A stretch of DNA of 64,000 bases from Duganella aceris (GTDB lineage: Bacteria; Pseudomonadota; Gammaproteobacteria; Burkholderiales; Burkholderiaceae_D): NCBI RefSeq assembly GCF_011090165.1, contig NZ_JAADJT010000005.1, forward strand, positions 248,001-312,000, read 5' to 3'. The notes beneath the pieces are model-generated. The model had not been told where the DNA came from. It worked only from the letters and a program-made list of their open reading frames with translations, and searched no databases. Shown here one piece after another: positions 24,219-33,721 of the stretch. The position numbers and the translations under genes were made by a program. The first letter of the stretch is position 1. Every line of letters begins with the position of its first letter.

Positions 24219-26897
24219 ATGACCGATTCCCTCCCGCCGAACGATGTCCGCAGCGATGCGCCGCTGGCGCGCAAATTCCAGCCCATCGTGCACATCGACG
24301 ACGCGGTATGGCGCGAGCGCCTGATCGAACGCATCCTGTCGGCGCCGCCCAGCACCGCGCGGCTGACGGTGGTGGTGGCGCCAGCCGGCTTCGGCAAGAC
24401 CACGCTGCTGGCGCAACTGGCGCGGCGGCTGGGGCAGCGCGGCATGCGCACCGCCTGGCTCAACTGCGAGGCGGGCGACGGCGATCCGGACATTTTCTGC
24501 GCCAGCCTGCTGGGGGCGCTGGCGGCCAGCCAGCTGGCCAGCCACAACAGCGGCCGGCTGGTGGCCGACGTCGCGGCCTGGGTGGCCAGCATCACCGAAC
24601 CGCTGGCGATCTTCTTCGACGAATACGAGGCCGCGTCGTGTCCCGGCGTGGACGAATTGATCGACGCCATCGCGCTGGCGGCGCCGCCCAATGTCAGCCT
24701 GGTGATGGCCAGCCGCGAGTTGCCGAATCTGCCGCTGACCCGGATGCAGCTGGCCGGCAAGGTGCGGCTGATCGACGCCGAGTTCCTGCGCTTCAGCTTT
24801 GACGAAACCCGCGCCTTGCTGCAGGATTACCTGCCCGGCAAAGCGGTGCACCAGGTCGCCGCCTACGCCGACGGCTGGCCGTTCGCGCTGCAACTGGTGC
24901 GGCTGAGCGCGGCCGGCGGCTGGCAGGCCGACTGGGTGGTCGACGCGCGGGTCAAGATGCCGCGCCGGCAGATCTTCGACTATCTGGCCGAGGAAGTGTT
25001 CTCGACGCTGGACGCCGACATCATCGCCTTCCTGGCCGAGGTGGCTGTGTTGGTGACGATCGACGTCGCCGCCGCCAACGCGGTGCGCCGGCGCGACGAC
25101 AGTCTCGGCCTGATCCAGCGCCTGCACGCGCTGAAGCCGATCGTGGTGGTGGATGAATCGAACTGGCACGCGCGCCTGCATCCGCTGCTGCGCGACTATC
25201 TGATCGACACGCTGGAATTGTCCAGGCCCGGCCTGCGCGCCGAGCTGCACCTGCGCGCCGCCCAGCATCTGGCCGACACCGGCCGGGTCTACGCGGCGGT
25301 GGAGCACGCGGTGGCCGGCGGCCGGCTGGACCGGGCGGCGTCGATGATCGAACAGGCCGGCGCCATCCTGTTGCTGGTCAACGAAGGCGCGTTGCGGGTG
25401 CGGGCGCTGTTGCAGCAGCTGCCGGCGACCACCATCCAGCGCCATCCACGGCTGCGCTTGCTGCAATTGGGACAGCAGGTGGCGCTGGGACAAGCCAATC
25501 CCAGCGAATTCGGCCGCATCGAACGGCTGGTCGGCGATGCCGACGCCGGCCAGGACGAGCGCATCCTGCTCGATCTGGAGATGGCGCGCTGCATGATGCT
25601 GTTGCTCGGCTCCGAGCAAAGCGTGGAGTTCTTCCCCTGGCCGGTGATCGCCTCCGCCAAGCAGATCGCGCGCCACCGCTATGCCGCCGACACGCGGGTG
25701 CTGTGCCTGTGCCTGGCGATCGAGATCACCATGCTGCACCGCTACGGCCCGGTCGAGCGCTGCGAGCGGCGCACGCTGGAGATCGGTCACGTCTACGCCA
25801 ACGCCGACTTCGGCAACACCCAGCCCTTCGTCTGGATGTACCAGGCGCGCAATGCCTACGCGCGCGGCGAGCTGGAGCTGGCGGAGCGCATCATCGACGA
25901 CCTGCTGCGGCAGGACGCCAATTTCGTCAATTTCCGCACCCAGTTCCTGGGGCAGATCACCACGGTGCTGCAAGCCCGTATCCTGTTCCAGCGCGGCGAG
26001 CTGGAGCGGGCGCGCGACGAATTCGCCGCCATCATGCCGTCCGAATCGTTCAATATGTTCGAGATCCACATCGGCCTGATGGTCGACCCGGCGATGTGCG
26101 CGGCGGCGCTGGGACAGCCGGCCGAGGCGCTGGAATTGCTGGAAGCGGCGCGCCTGTACGCCTTCGAGGAAAGCCTGCCGCACCTCGGCATGGTGGCGGC
26201 CGCCGCGCAGATCGAAGTCGCGTTGTCGTCGGGCGCGGTGGAGCAGGCGCTGCGGCTGGCCGACAGCGTCAAGCTGGAAGCGGCCTGGCGGCTGGCGCAC
26301 CAGCCGTTCGCGCTGCCGTGGTCGGAAGTCGAAGCGCTGGCGCGGGCCTGCTTTTTCCTGCGGCTGCAAGCGGACGATGTCGACGCGGCGGCGGCGTGCG
26401 CGGCGACCCTGCTGGAACTGGCGCAAAGCGGCGGCTTCAGGCTGGCCGAGATCACCGCTCTATTGATGCGCAACCGGGTCGCGCGGCTTCGCGGCGACGC
26501 GACGGCTGCGCGCGCCGATCTGCTGGCGGCCTTGTCGATGGCGGGCAAGTGCGGCGCGGTGCAGATGTTCCTCGGCTTCGGCGCGGACCTGGCGGCGCAG
26601 CTGCGCCTGGTCGCGGAACAGGACGGCGGCCCGGCCGCGGCATGGGCCGGCCGGGTGGTTGCGGCATGGGAGGCGCGCTTCCGGGTGCGCTCCAACGCCG
26701 CCGCCGGACTCACGCCCCGCGAGCTGGACGTGCTGTGCGAGCTGGCCAAGGACCAGACCACCAAGATGATCGCCAAGACGCTGATGCTGTCGCCGGAAAC
26801 GGTGAAGCAGCACTTGAAATCCATCTTCGGCAAGCTCGAGGTCAACAAGCGCGAGGATGCGGTGGCCGAGGCCAGGCGCCGCGCCTTGATGGCTTAG
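24219..26897 (+). CDS. MalT-like LuxR-family ATP-dependent transcriptional regulator
   Basis: An 892-residue paralogue of the 8690 regulator: Walker A APAGFGKTTLL (54-64), Walker B-like AIFFDEYEA (~129), a long helical repeat region, and a C-terminal LuxR HTH (LTPRELDVLCELAKDQTTKMIAK...). Start set at ATG 24219 (MTDSLPP); the longer frame upstream runs through the G-box region and has no family-like sequence. Divergent from the TBDR-hydantoinase operon, with tandem MalT-like boxes between, so it probably activates that operon on sensing its substrate. Only about 100 residues of the NTPase and the HTH are clearly alike between the two paralogues; the sensor parts differ, fitting different inducers. 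Confidence 0.93.
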   Translation: MTDSLPPNDVRSDAPLARKFQPIVHIDDAVWRERLIERILSAPPSTARLTVVVAPAGFGKTTLLAQLARRLGQRGMRTAWLNCEAGDGDPDIFCASLLGALAASQLASHNSGRLVADVAAWVASITEPLAIFFDEYEAASCPGVDELIDAIALAAPPNVSLVMASRELPNLPLTRMQLAGKVRLIDAEFLRFSFDETRALLQDYLPGKAVHQVAAYADGWPFALQLVRLSAAGGWQADWVVDARVKMPRRQIFDYLAEEVFSTLDADIIAFLAEVAVLVTIDVAAANAVRRRDDSLGLIQRLHALKPIVVVDESNWHARLHPLLRDYLIDTLELSRPGLRAELHLRAAQHLADTGRVYAAVEHAVAGGRLDRAASMIEQAGAILLLVNEGALRVRALLQQLPATTIQRHPRLRLLQLGQQVALGQANPSEFGRIERLVGDADAGQDERILLDLEMARCMMLLLGSEQSVEFFPWPVIASAKQIARHRYAADTRVLCLCLAIEITMLHRYGPVERCERRTLEIGHVYANADFGNTQPFVWMYQARNAYARGELELAERIIDDLLRQDANFVNFRTQFLGQITTVLQARILFQRGELERARDEFAAIMPSESFNMFEIHIGLMVDPAMCAAALGQPAEALELLEAARLYAFEESLPHLGMVAAAAQIEVALSSGAVEQALRLADSVKLEAAWRLAHQPFALPWSEVEALARACFFLRLQADDVDAAAACAATLLELAQSGGFRLAEITALLMRNRVARLRGDATAARADLLAALSMAGKCGAVQMFLGFGADLAAQLRLVAEQDGGPAAAWAGRVVAAWEARFRVRSNAAAGLTPRELDVLCELAKDQTTKMIAKTLMLSPETVKQHLKSIFGKLEVNKREDAVAEARRRALMA

Positions 26898-26901
26898 CGG
26901 A

Positions 26902-26927
26902 CGCTTGGAGCGGTCGCTGCCCAAGCG
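26902..26927. terminator. Hairpin between convergent genes
   Basis: CGCTTGG (26902-26908) and CCAAGCG (26921-26927) pair perfectly. Inside them AGCG (26909-26912) pairs with CGCT (26915-26918), leaving a small bulge. It lies in the 36-bp gap between the stop codons of the MalT-like regulator and the minus-strand gabD. There is no T-tract on either strand, so it is at best a weak bidirectional terminator or an RNA 3'-end stabiliser. Confidence 0.45.
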
Positions 26928-26933
26928 CCCCGG

Positions 26934-28394
26934 TCAGATGCCGCCCAGGCAAATGTATTTGATGACCAGGTAGTCTTCGATGCCGTGGCGCGAACCCTCG
27001 CGGCCGAAGCCTGATTGTTTGACGCCGCCGAACGGCGCGATCTCATTCGAGAGTATGCCGGTATTGACCCCGACCATGCCGGTTTCCAGCATTTCGGCGA
27101 CGCGCCAGACGCGGCCGATATCGCGCGAATAAAAGTAGGCGGCCAAACCGAATTCGGTATCGTTGGCCATCGCCACCACCTCGGCGTCTTCCTTGAAACG
27201 GAATAGCGGCGCCAGCGGACCGAAGGTCTCTTCGGTCGCCACCAGCATGTCCGGCGCCACGTCGGCCAGCACGGTGGGCTCGAAGAAACCATGGCCGAGC
27301 GCATGGCGCCGCCCCCCGACCAACACCCGGGCGCCTTTCGACAGCGCGTCGGCGATGTGCGCCTCGACCTTCCGCACCGCCTTCTCCTCGATTAACGGGC
27401 CTTGCGTCACGCCCGGCTCGGTGCCAGCGCCCACCTTGAGCTTGCGCACCGCGTCGGCCAGCCTGGCGGCGAAGGCGTCGTAGACGCCGTCCTGCACATA
27501 CAGCCGGTTCGCGGAAACGCAGGTCTGGCCTGAATTGCGGTATTTGGCGGCGATCGCGCCCTCGACCGCCGCATCCAGGTCGGCGTCGTCGAACACGATG
27601 AATGGCGCGTTGCCGCCCAGTTCCAGCGATACCTTCTTGACCGTGGCCGCGCTCTGGGCCATGAGTATCCGGCCGACGGCGGTGGAACCGGTAAAGCTGA
27701 GCTTGCGCACCGCCGGGTTGGCGCTCAGCTCTCCGCCGATCGCGTGCGCGGAGCCGGTGACGACATTGAATACCCCGGGTGGAATGCCCGCGCGTTCCGC
27801 CAGCACCGCCAAGGCCAGCGCGGAGTAGGGCGTCAACTCGGACGGCTTGACGACGATGCAGCAGCCCGCCGCCAGCGCCGGGCCGGCCTTGCGCGTGATC
27901 ATCGCGGACGGGAAATTCCACGGCGTGATCGCGGCGCACACGCCGACCGGTTCCCTGGTGACGACCAGGCGCCGGTCGGGCCATGGCGACGCCAGTGTTT
28001 CGCCAGCCACCCGCTTCCCTTCCTCGGCGAACCACTCGATGAACGAGGCGGCATAGGCGATTTCCGCCCTGGACTCGGCCAGCGGCTTGCCCTGCTCGGT
28101 GGTGAGGATCAACGCCAGGTCGTCGGCGTGCCGCAGCATCAGGTCGTGCCATCCGCGCAGCAAGGCGGCGCGCTCCTTGGCGGTCTTCTTGCGCCAGGCC
28201 GGCCAGGCAAGATTGGCGGCGGTGATCGCCCGCGCCGTCTCCTCGGCGCCCATGTCCGGTATGGTGCCGAGCGGGGCGCCGCTTGCCGGGTCGCTTACCT
28301 CCAGGGTGGCGCCGCTGTCGAGCCACGCGCCGTCGATGTAGCACTGCTGGCGCAGCAATGTTGGATCCTGCAACTTCTGTTTGAAATGAATCAT
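26934..28394 (-). CDS. gabD: NAD(P)-dependent succinate-semialdehyde dehydrogenase
   Basis: A 486-residue aldehyde dehydrogenase closely following the GabD pattern: ITPWNFPSAMITRKAGPALAAGC, catalytic Glu in VSLELGGNAPFIVFDDAD, and nucleophilic Cys in RNSGQTCVSANR. It oxidises succinate semialdehyde to succinate, the last step of GABA breakdown. It is the last gene of the seven-gene minus operon headed by a TBDR, 20 bp after the cupin gene. The matching GABA transaminase is at 48690 on the plus strand, so the two divergent units together complete the pathway. The semialdehyde from gamma-aminobutyrate is the obvious substrate; glutarate semialdehyde is a lesser alternative. Confidence 0.9.
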   Translation of the reverse strand: MIHFKQKLQDPTLLRQQCYIDGAWLDSGATLEVSDPASGAPLGTIPDMGAEETARAITAANLAWPAWRKKTAKERAALLRGWHDLMLRHADDLALILTTEQGKPLAESRAEIAYAASFIEWFAEEGKRVAGETLASPWPDRRLVVTREPVGVCAAITPWNFPSAMITRKAGPALAAGCCIVVKPSELTPYSALALAVLAERAGIPPGVFNVVTGSAHAIGGELSANPAVRKLSFTGSTAVGRILMAQSAATVKKVSLELGGNAPFIVFDDADLDAAVEGAIAAKYRNSGQTCVSANRLYVQDGVYDAFAARLADAVRKLKVGAGTEPGVTQGPLIEEKAVRKVEAHIADALSKGARVLVGGRRHALGHGFFEPTVLADVAPDMLVATEETFGPLAPLFRFKEDAEVVAMANDTEFGLAAYFYSRDIGRVWRVAEMLETGMVGVNTGILSNEIAPFGGVKQSGFGREGSRHGIEDYLVIKYICLGGI

Positions 28395-28414
28395 GCCGTT
28401 TCTTTCTTTGATAG

Positions 28415-28768
28415 CTAGGCGATGTAGATCTTGCGCAGTGTCTCGGTGACGTTCCAGATGGTGGCGGTGCCGGCCGCCAGCCGCCCGACCGACCCCGCGC
28501 TCAAACGCAGCGCGGGCGAGCCGTCGTCGAAGCTCACCGTCGCCGCGCCCGACAGGACGATGAAGTATTCATCGGCTTCGATATCGGTTGTCACGCTAGG
28601 CGTGATCTCCCAGACACCGATCGCGTAGTCGCCCATGGCGCCAAGCACGGCGGTGCCGATACGCGGCTCGCCGGCGAGTATCTTGCCTGCCGGCGGCGAC
28701 GCATGATCGAGCGTCACGGCCGACGCCTGCACCACCAGATTGCCCGCGAGTTCGAAGAAGGTCGTCAT
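28415..28768 (-). CDS. Small cupin-domain protein
   Basis: A 117-residue single cupin of the EutQ/DUF861-like type: IEADEYFIVLSGAATVSFDDG (motif 1) and LSAGSVGRLAAGTATIWNVTETLRKIYIA (motif 2). Motif 1 lacks the usual two His (ADEYF instead of HxH), so metal binding is doubtful. Its ATG overlaps the stop of the FAD oxidase by four bases. Such cupins regularly accompany polyamine or betaine amine-oxidase and aldehyde-dehydrogenase genes, but their role is unknown. It may bind an amine or act as an isomerase or a sensor; this is open. Confidence 0.85.
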   Translation of the reverse strand: MTTFFELAGNLVVQASAVTLDHASPPAGKILAGEPRIGTAVLGAMGDYAIGVWEITPSVTTDIEADEYFIVLSGAATVSFDDGSPALRLSAGSVGRLAAGTATIWNVTETLRKIYIA

Positions 28769-30177
28769 GAGTCGAACCCCAGCCCGACGGCGTCCATGGC
28801 GCGCAGGAACAGGTTGCGCTTGCCGCCGTTGTGGTCGGCGCGGTCCATCGACCAGCGCGTGGCCTGGATGCCGAGAAAGGCGAACGGCTCCGGCGGGAAC
28901 GGCGGCGGCATCTCGCGCACCATGCGCAGCCGGGTGCGTTCGGTGTCGAGCCGGTCGATCTTGTCGAGCAGGACGTTGGCGGCGAAGCGGGTGGCGCCCA
29001 CGCCCAGTCCGGTGAAGCCCGCCGCGTGGGCGATGTTGCCGCCGCGCGCGGAGCCGAAAAAGGCGCAGAAGCGCGTCGATGTGTCGATCGCGCCGCCCCA
29101 GCGATGGCTGAACTTCAGACCGTCGAGCTGCGGGAAGGTGGTGAAGAAATGGCTCGCCAGGCGCTCGAAGGATGCCTGCCGCAGATCGTAGGCGTCGTCG
29201 ACCGCTTTGCCGTAACGGTACACTGCGTCATAGCCGCCGAACAGGATACGGTTATCGCGGCTGAGCCGGTAATAATGAAATTGATTGGCCATGTCGGCGA
29301 TGCCTTGGCGATGTTGCCAGCCTATGCTGCGCAGTTGCTCCGGGCTGAGCCGCTCGGTCATCAGCACATAGTCGTACACCGGCACCGTGTGCAGCCGGTA
29401 GCGGCGCAGCAGCGATGGGAAAACGTTGGTCGCCAGGACGACGCGCGTGGCCGACAGCGACCCGGCCGCCGTCCTCAGGCGGATGCGCCCCTGATCGGCG
29501 CGGCTGGCTGGTGCGATCGCGTCCACGGCGGAGTGCTCATGGATCCGTACCCCGAGCCCGGTGGCGACGCGCGCCAGTTCCGCCACCAGTTTGCCGGGGT
29601 GGAGCATGGCGGTGGTATGCCTGTCCCATTGGCCGGACAAATAGGTGGGCGAGTTCACTTCGGCGCGGATGGCCTCCATGGACAGATAGTCTTCTCCACG
29701 CAACTGCTCGTCCTGGTACGGCTCGACCGCCACCGTCAGGCAGCCGGTGCGCTCGAAGTCGCAATCGATGTTGTAGCGCGCGATGGTGGCCTCCAGCTCG
29801 TCGAGGTTGCGCAAGCCGAGCGCCTCCAGCTGCGCGTATTCTTCCGGCCAGCGCTTGCGGCCGTTTTCTTCACCGTGGGTCAGGCTGGCTTCGCAAAAAC
29901 CGCCGTTGCGGCCGGACGCGGCCCAACCGACGCGCCGCGCCTCCAGCACGACGACGCCGCGCTGCGGATCGCGCTCCTTTGCCAGGATGGCGGTCCACAG
30001 GCCCAGGTAGCCGCCGCCGACTATCGCCAGGTCGACCTCGTGCTCGCCCTGGTAGGGCGGGAAGGGCTCACGGGGCGGCAGGTCGGCAAGCCAGAAGGAG
30101 CCGTCGACGGCGCCCTCAAGCGAGAAGCGGATGGCCGACGGAGTAGGGGGCGAACGTTCGAAGACTGTTGCTTGCAT
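28765..30177 (-). CDS. FAD-dependent amine oxidoreductase (DadA/PuuB-like)
   Basis: A 470-residue flavoprotein of the DAO family. The Rossmann motif is DLAIVGGGYLGLWTAILAKE near residues 45-65, followed by the family motif GWAASGRNGGFCEASL and a C-terminal FTGLGVGATRFAANVLLDK loop. The real start is ATG 30177 (MQATVFE), preceded by GGTGAG; the longer open frame upstream overlaps the aldehyde dehydrogenase. It would oxidise a primary or secondary amine to an aldehyde, which the neighbouring ALDH (8 bp upstream) oxidises further. It is more divergent than the true PuuB at 47383, so its substrate may be a different polyamine derivative. Confidence 0.88.
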   Translation of the reverse strand: MQATVFERSPPTPSAIRFSLEGAVDGSFWLADLPPREPFPPYQGEHEVDLAIVGGGYLGLWTAILAKERDPQRGVVVLEARRVGWAASGRNGGFCEASLTHGEENGRKRWPEEYAQLEALGLRNLDELEATIARYNIDCDFERTGCLTVAVEPYQDEQLRGEDYLSMEAIRAEVNSPTYLSGQWDRHTTAMLHPGKLVAELARVATGLGVRIHEHSAVDAIAPASRADQGRIRLRTAAGSLSATRVVLATNVFPSLLRRYRLHTVPVYDYVLMTERLSPEQLRSIGWQHRQGIADMANQFHYYRLSRDNRILFGGYDAVYRYGKAVDDAYDLRQASFERLASHFFTTFPQLDGLKFSHRWGGAIDTSTRFCAFFGSARGGNIAHAAGFTGLGVGATRFAANVLLDKIDRLDTERTRLRMVREMPPPFPPEPFAFLGIQATRWSMDRADHNGGKRNLFLRAMDAVGLGFDS

Positions 30178-30185
30178 GGATAGAC

Positions 30186-31664
30186 TCACCGCTGCGCATA
30201 CCAGCCGACCGGGCCTGGTTGTAGATTGATGTTGACCTGCTTGACCTGCTGGTATTCGGCCATGCCGTGCACGCCGAGGTCGCGGCCGTATCCGCTCATC
30301 TTGTAGCCGCCCCATGGCGCCTCGTTGAAGGTCGGGTTGTAGCAGTTGATCCAGGTGACGCCGGCGCGTAGTTCCTTGATGACGCGCAGCGCGCGTGCGC
30401 CGTCGCTGGTGAACACGCCGCCGGCCAGGCCGTATGGCGTATCGTTGGCCATGGCGATCGCTTCCTGCTCGGTGGTGAAGCCCTGGATCGTCACCACCGG
30501 GCCGAACACCTCCTCGCGCACGATGTCCATCGCGCCGGTGCAATCGTCGAAGATGGTGGGACGCACAAAAAATCCCCGCGCGCAGTCGCCTTCAATATAG
30601 CGCTCGCCGCCGCACACAAGCGTCGCGCCTTGTTGCCGCGCGGCGCCGATCGCCGCGAGCACCTTGTTCATCTGGGCTTCCGAGGCCAGCGCGCCCATGT
30701 CGGGGTCATGCCTGCCGTCGCCGATGGTCATGGCCTTGGCCCGTTCGGCCAGGCGCGCCACGAAGCGCGGCTTGATGCTGGCTTCGACCAGGATGCGCGA
30801 ACCGGCGGAACACACCTCTCCCTGATTGAAAAAGATGCCGATCATCGCCCATTCGACCGCGCCTTCCAGGTCCGCGTCGGCGAAGATCAGGTTGGGCGAC
30901 TTGCCGCCCAGTTCCAGCGCCACCTTCTTCAGGTTGCCGACGGCGGCGGCGGCGATGCTTTGCCCGGTGCGCGTGCTGCCGGTGAAGGTGATCATGTCGA
31001 CGTCGTGGCTGGCCGCCAGCGCCGCGCCGGCGCCGGGGCCGTCGCCGAGCACCAGGTTGGCGGTGCCGGCGGGCAGCCCGACCGCGTCGAAGATCTCAAA
31101 CAGCAGCACGGCGGAAAGCGGCGTCAGCTCGCTGGGCTTGAACACCACGCAGTTGCCCGCCGCCAGGGCCGGCGCCAGCTTCCACGCCGCCATCAGCAGC
31201 GGATAATTCCACGGCGTGATCAGCGCGCAGACGCCTATCGGCTCATGCAGGCAATACGCATGCATGGCGCCGAAGCCGTCGCCGACCTCGTACACGCCGC
31301 CCTGCGGCTTGCCGATCAGGCCGGCGTAATAGCGGAAGCAGGCGACGGCGTCGGCGACGTCGGCGCGCGCCTCGCGCAGCGGCTTGCCGTTGTTGACGGT
31401 ATCCAGCAGCGCCAGTTCCTCGGTCCTGGCTTTGATGGTGTCGGCGACGGCATACAGGAGCTCGGCCCGGTTCGGTCCGCTCATGCGGCGCCACGCGCCG
31501 GCGCCGTAGAACGCCTCCTTGGCCGCGGCCACCGCCAGTGCGCTGTCCTCGGCGCCGCTGTCGGCCACCAGGGCGATGACTTCGCCGTTGGCGGGATTGA
31601 CGATCCCGCGGCTGGCGCCGCTGACGGCGTCCGACCAGCGGCCGTTGATGTAGTTCTTCTTCAT
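30186..31664 (-). CDS. Aldehyde dehydrogenase (betaine/aminoaldehyde dehydrogenase-like)
   Basis: A 492-residue NAD(P) aldehyde dehydrogenase: ITPWNYPLLMAAWKLAPALAAGN, catalytic Glu in VALELGGKSPN, Cys in NQGEVCSAGSRILVE, and a C-terminal FNEAPWGGYKMSGYGRDLG typical of betaine aldehyde and aminoaldehyde dehydrogenases. It probably oxidises the aldehyde made by the adjacent FAD oxidase, giving an amino or acylamino acid such as 4-aminobutyrate or its conjugate. Its start overlaps the S9 peptidase stop by 4 bp. Not called betB because no choline genes are present. Confidence 0.9.
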   Translation of the reverse strand: MKKNYINGRWSDAVSGASRGIVNPANGEVIALVADSGAEDSALAVAAAKEAFYGAGAWRRMSGPNRAELLYAVADTIKARTEELALLDTVNNGKPLREARADVADAVACFRYYAGLIGKPQGGVYEVGDGFGAMHAYCLHEPIGVCALITPWNYPLLMAAWKLAPALAAGNCVVFKPSELTPLSAVLLFEIFDAVGLPAGTANLVLGDGPGAGAALAASHDVDMITFTGSTRTGQSIAAAAVGNLKKVALELGGKSPNLIFADADLEGAVEWAMIGIFFNQGEVCSAGSRILVEASIKPRFVARLAERAKAMTIGDGRHDPDMGALASEAQMNKVLAAIGAARQQGATLVCGGERYIEGDCARGFFVRPTIFDDCTGAMDIVREEVFGPVVTIQGFTTEQEAIAMANDTPYGLAGGVFTSDGARALRVIKELRAGVTWINCYNPTFNEAPWGGYKMSGYGRDLGVHGMAEYQQVKQVNINLQPGPVGWYAQR

Positions 31665-33721
31665 GGCTTGACCGCCGGCGCAGGACTATGCCCGCGCATC
31701 CAGCGGTCGACTTGCTCGACCAGGTCCATCCAATGGCTCGGGTGCCATTCGAAACTGTGGTTGTCGTCCGGGTAGCGCACCAGTGCCGCGTCGACGCCGC
31801 ACAGTTTAAGCGCGGTGTAGTACATCTCGGATTGCGCCACCGGGGTGCGCCAGTCGCGCTCGCCGCACAGCACCAGCGTCGGGGTCCGCACCCGGTCCAC
31901 CAGCGACAGCGGCGAGCGCGCCCAGTATTGTTCCTGCATGCCCGGCTTCCACGGCGCGCCCGGCAGCCAGTAGAAGGGGAAGTAGTCCGGCCGGTCCACC
32001 GCCAGCACCTGGCTGGTCCAGTCCAGCACGCCGTAGATCACCGAGGCCGAGGCGAAGCGCTGGCTGTGGCCGAGCAGCCAGCCGGTCAGCACGCCTCCCG
32101 CCGATTCACCTGCAAGGTGCACCCGGTGCGGATCGATGCCGCCGCGCGCCACCGCCGCCTCGACGGCGTCGAGGATCAGCAGGTCGTCCTGTCCCGGGAA
32201 GTCGTGCTGCAGTTCTTGCGTGAACGCCGCGCCGTAGCCGAGCGAGCCGCGCGGGTTCATCATCAGCACCGCGTAGCCGCGCGCCGCCCAGATTTGCGGG
32301 ATCAGTGCGAAATGCGGACACCAGGCCAGGTAGGGCCCGCCGTGCAACCAGACGATCAGCGGCAATTGCTCGTCGGCGGGGGCGCCGGCGGGACGCAGCA
32401 TCCATGCCTGCCAGCGCGGACCGCCCGGCCTGGTCTCCAGCCACATCGCCTCGACCGGCGCCACGGCGCGCTGCGCCAGCCAGTCGGATTCGTTGCTCAG
32501 CGTCGGCCCGGCGCCGCCATCGGCGGCCAGCACGGCCACTTCGTCGGTACGCGCGGCGGCGCCGCGCAGATAGGCGATCTGGCCGTCGCGGGCGACTGAA
32601 AATCCCTTCTGATACAGCACGTAGCCGCTGGCGGCCGAACCGCCGACGTCGCGCGTCAGCGTGCGCCATTCACCGTCCAGCGATACCCGCGCGATGCAGC
32701 CGTCGCCGGCGTCCGGCAGCAGCAGCAGCAGGCCGCTGCTGTCCGGCAGCCACTGGAATTGCTGATGCACTTCCATCTCGGCTGGATGGGGCAGGGCGCG
32801 CACCGGGCCGCCGGCGCGCGGCATCAGGTACAGCAGGTTGGTGTGGAACGACTTCATCTCGTTGCGGAAGCCGACGAAGGCGATCCACCGGCCATCCGGC
32901 GAGACGCTGGCCTGGCACACCGGGCCGCCGAAATCGGTCAATTGGCGTACCGCGCCGTCGCCGACGGCGAACTCGTAGACATCGGCGGCGATGGTGGTTT
33001 TCGGGTCGTAGACGCCGGACTGCGGCGCCGGGCGCTGCATCGACATGACGATGTGGCGGCCATCCGGCGTCCACGAGATGTGGCCGGCCAGCGTCATTTT
33101 GGTGACGCCGGTGAGCGGGCCGCCGTGCTGGTAAGGCCCATCGGTCAGCTGCCGGGTCGCGCCGGTATCGAGGTCGAGCAGGAAGATATGGTGGTAGCCG
33201 TCGGCGATCTCGCCGTCGATGCCTTCGACCCGGCGCACCAGCTGGTCGCTATAGATGCCGGGAGCGCTCCAGGCCGGGGTACGCAGGTGCTCCCACGCCG
33301 CAGGCTCCACACCGGAGACGGCCGCCGGCGCTTCGGCCACACGGCTCACGAAGGCCAGCAGGCGGCCGTCCGGCGACCAGGACAGGTTGCCCGCTTGCTG
33401 CGGCAGCGTGACCACCACGCTGCGCGCCAGCGTGCCGGCGTGCCAAAGCGCGATCGTCGGCGCTCCCTCCGTGGCCGGGACGAAGGCGAGGCGCTTGCTG
33501 TCCGGCGCCCAGCAGGGCTGGCCGGCGGGTCCCAATTCGTGGCGGACGCCGGACTCGCGGTCGATCACGGCCAGTTCGGCGATCCAGCTGTCGCTGGCCA
33601 CATCGGCGCGGGTGCGGGTATAGGCGATGAAGCGGCCATCCGGGGAAATCTTCGGATCGGAAGGCAGTTTTATGTCGAAATGGTCTTGCGGCAAAATGGC
33701 GGAGTGCAGCGGCACGCTCAT
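31661..33721 (-). CDS. S9 family peptidase (prolyl oligopeptidase/acylaminoacyl-peptidase type)
   Basis: A 686-residue serine peptidase. The N-terminal part is a WD-like beta-propeller (repeated SPDGR blades: KISPDGRFIAYTR, SWSPDGRLLAF, SWTPDGRHIVM, SVSPDGRWIAF). The C-terminal alpha/beta hydrolase carries Ser540 in LAGESAGG, Asp in CGERDWRTP and His in DDNHSFEW. No signal peptide, so cytosolic. Such enzymes cleave short peptides or acyl-amino acids. Between an MFS importer and an aldehyde dehydrogenase, its role would be to release an amine from an imported peptide or acyl conjugate (inference). The stop overlaps the ALDH start and the start overlaps the MFS stop, both by 4 bp. Confidence 0.9.
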   Translation of the reverse strand: MSVPLHSAILPQDHFDIKLPSDPKISPDGRFIAYTRTRADVASDSWIAELAVIDRESGVRHELGPAGQPCWAPDSKRLAFVPATEGAPTIALWHAGTLARSVVVTLPQQAGNLSWSPDGRLLAFVSRVAEAPAAVSGVEPAAWEHLRTPAWSAPGIYSDQLVRRVEGIDGEIADGYHHIFLLDLDTGATRQLTDGPYQHGGPLTGVTKMTLAGHISWTPDGRHIVMSMQRPAPQSGVYDPKTTIAADVYEFAVGDGAVRQLTDFGGPVCQASVSPDGRWIAFVGFRNEMKSFHTNLLYLMPRAGGPVRALPHPAEMEVHQQFQWLPDSSGLLLLLPDAGDGCIARVSLDGEWRTLTRDVGGSAASGYVLYQKGFSVARDGQIAYLRGAAARTDEVAVLAADGGAGPTLSNESDWLAQRAVAPVEAMWLETRPGGPRWQAWMLRPAGAPADEQLPLIVWLHGGPYLAWCPHFALIPQIWAARGYAVLMMNPRGSLGYGAAFTQELQHDFPGQDDLLILDAVEAAVARGGIDPHRVHLAGESAGGVLTGWLLGHSQRFASASVIYGVLDWTSQVLAVDRPDYFPFYWLPGAPWKPGMQEQYWARSPLSLVDRVRTPTLVLCGERDWRTPVAQSEMYYTALKLCGVDAALVRYPDDNHSFEWHPSHWMDLVEQVDRWMRGHSPAPAVKP

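Noticed and set aside
24171-26426. 751-codon minus-strand frame
   Set aside because: Shadow of the second MalT-like regulator; same compositional artefact.
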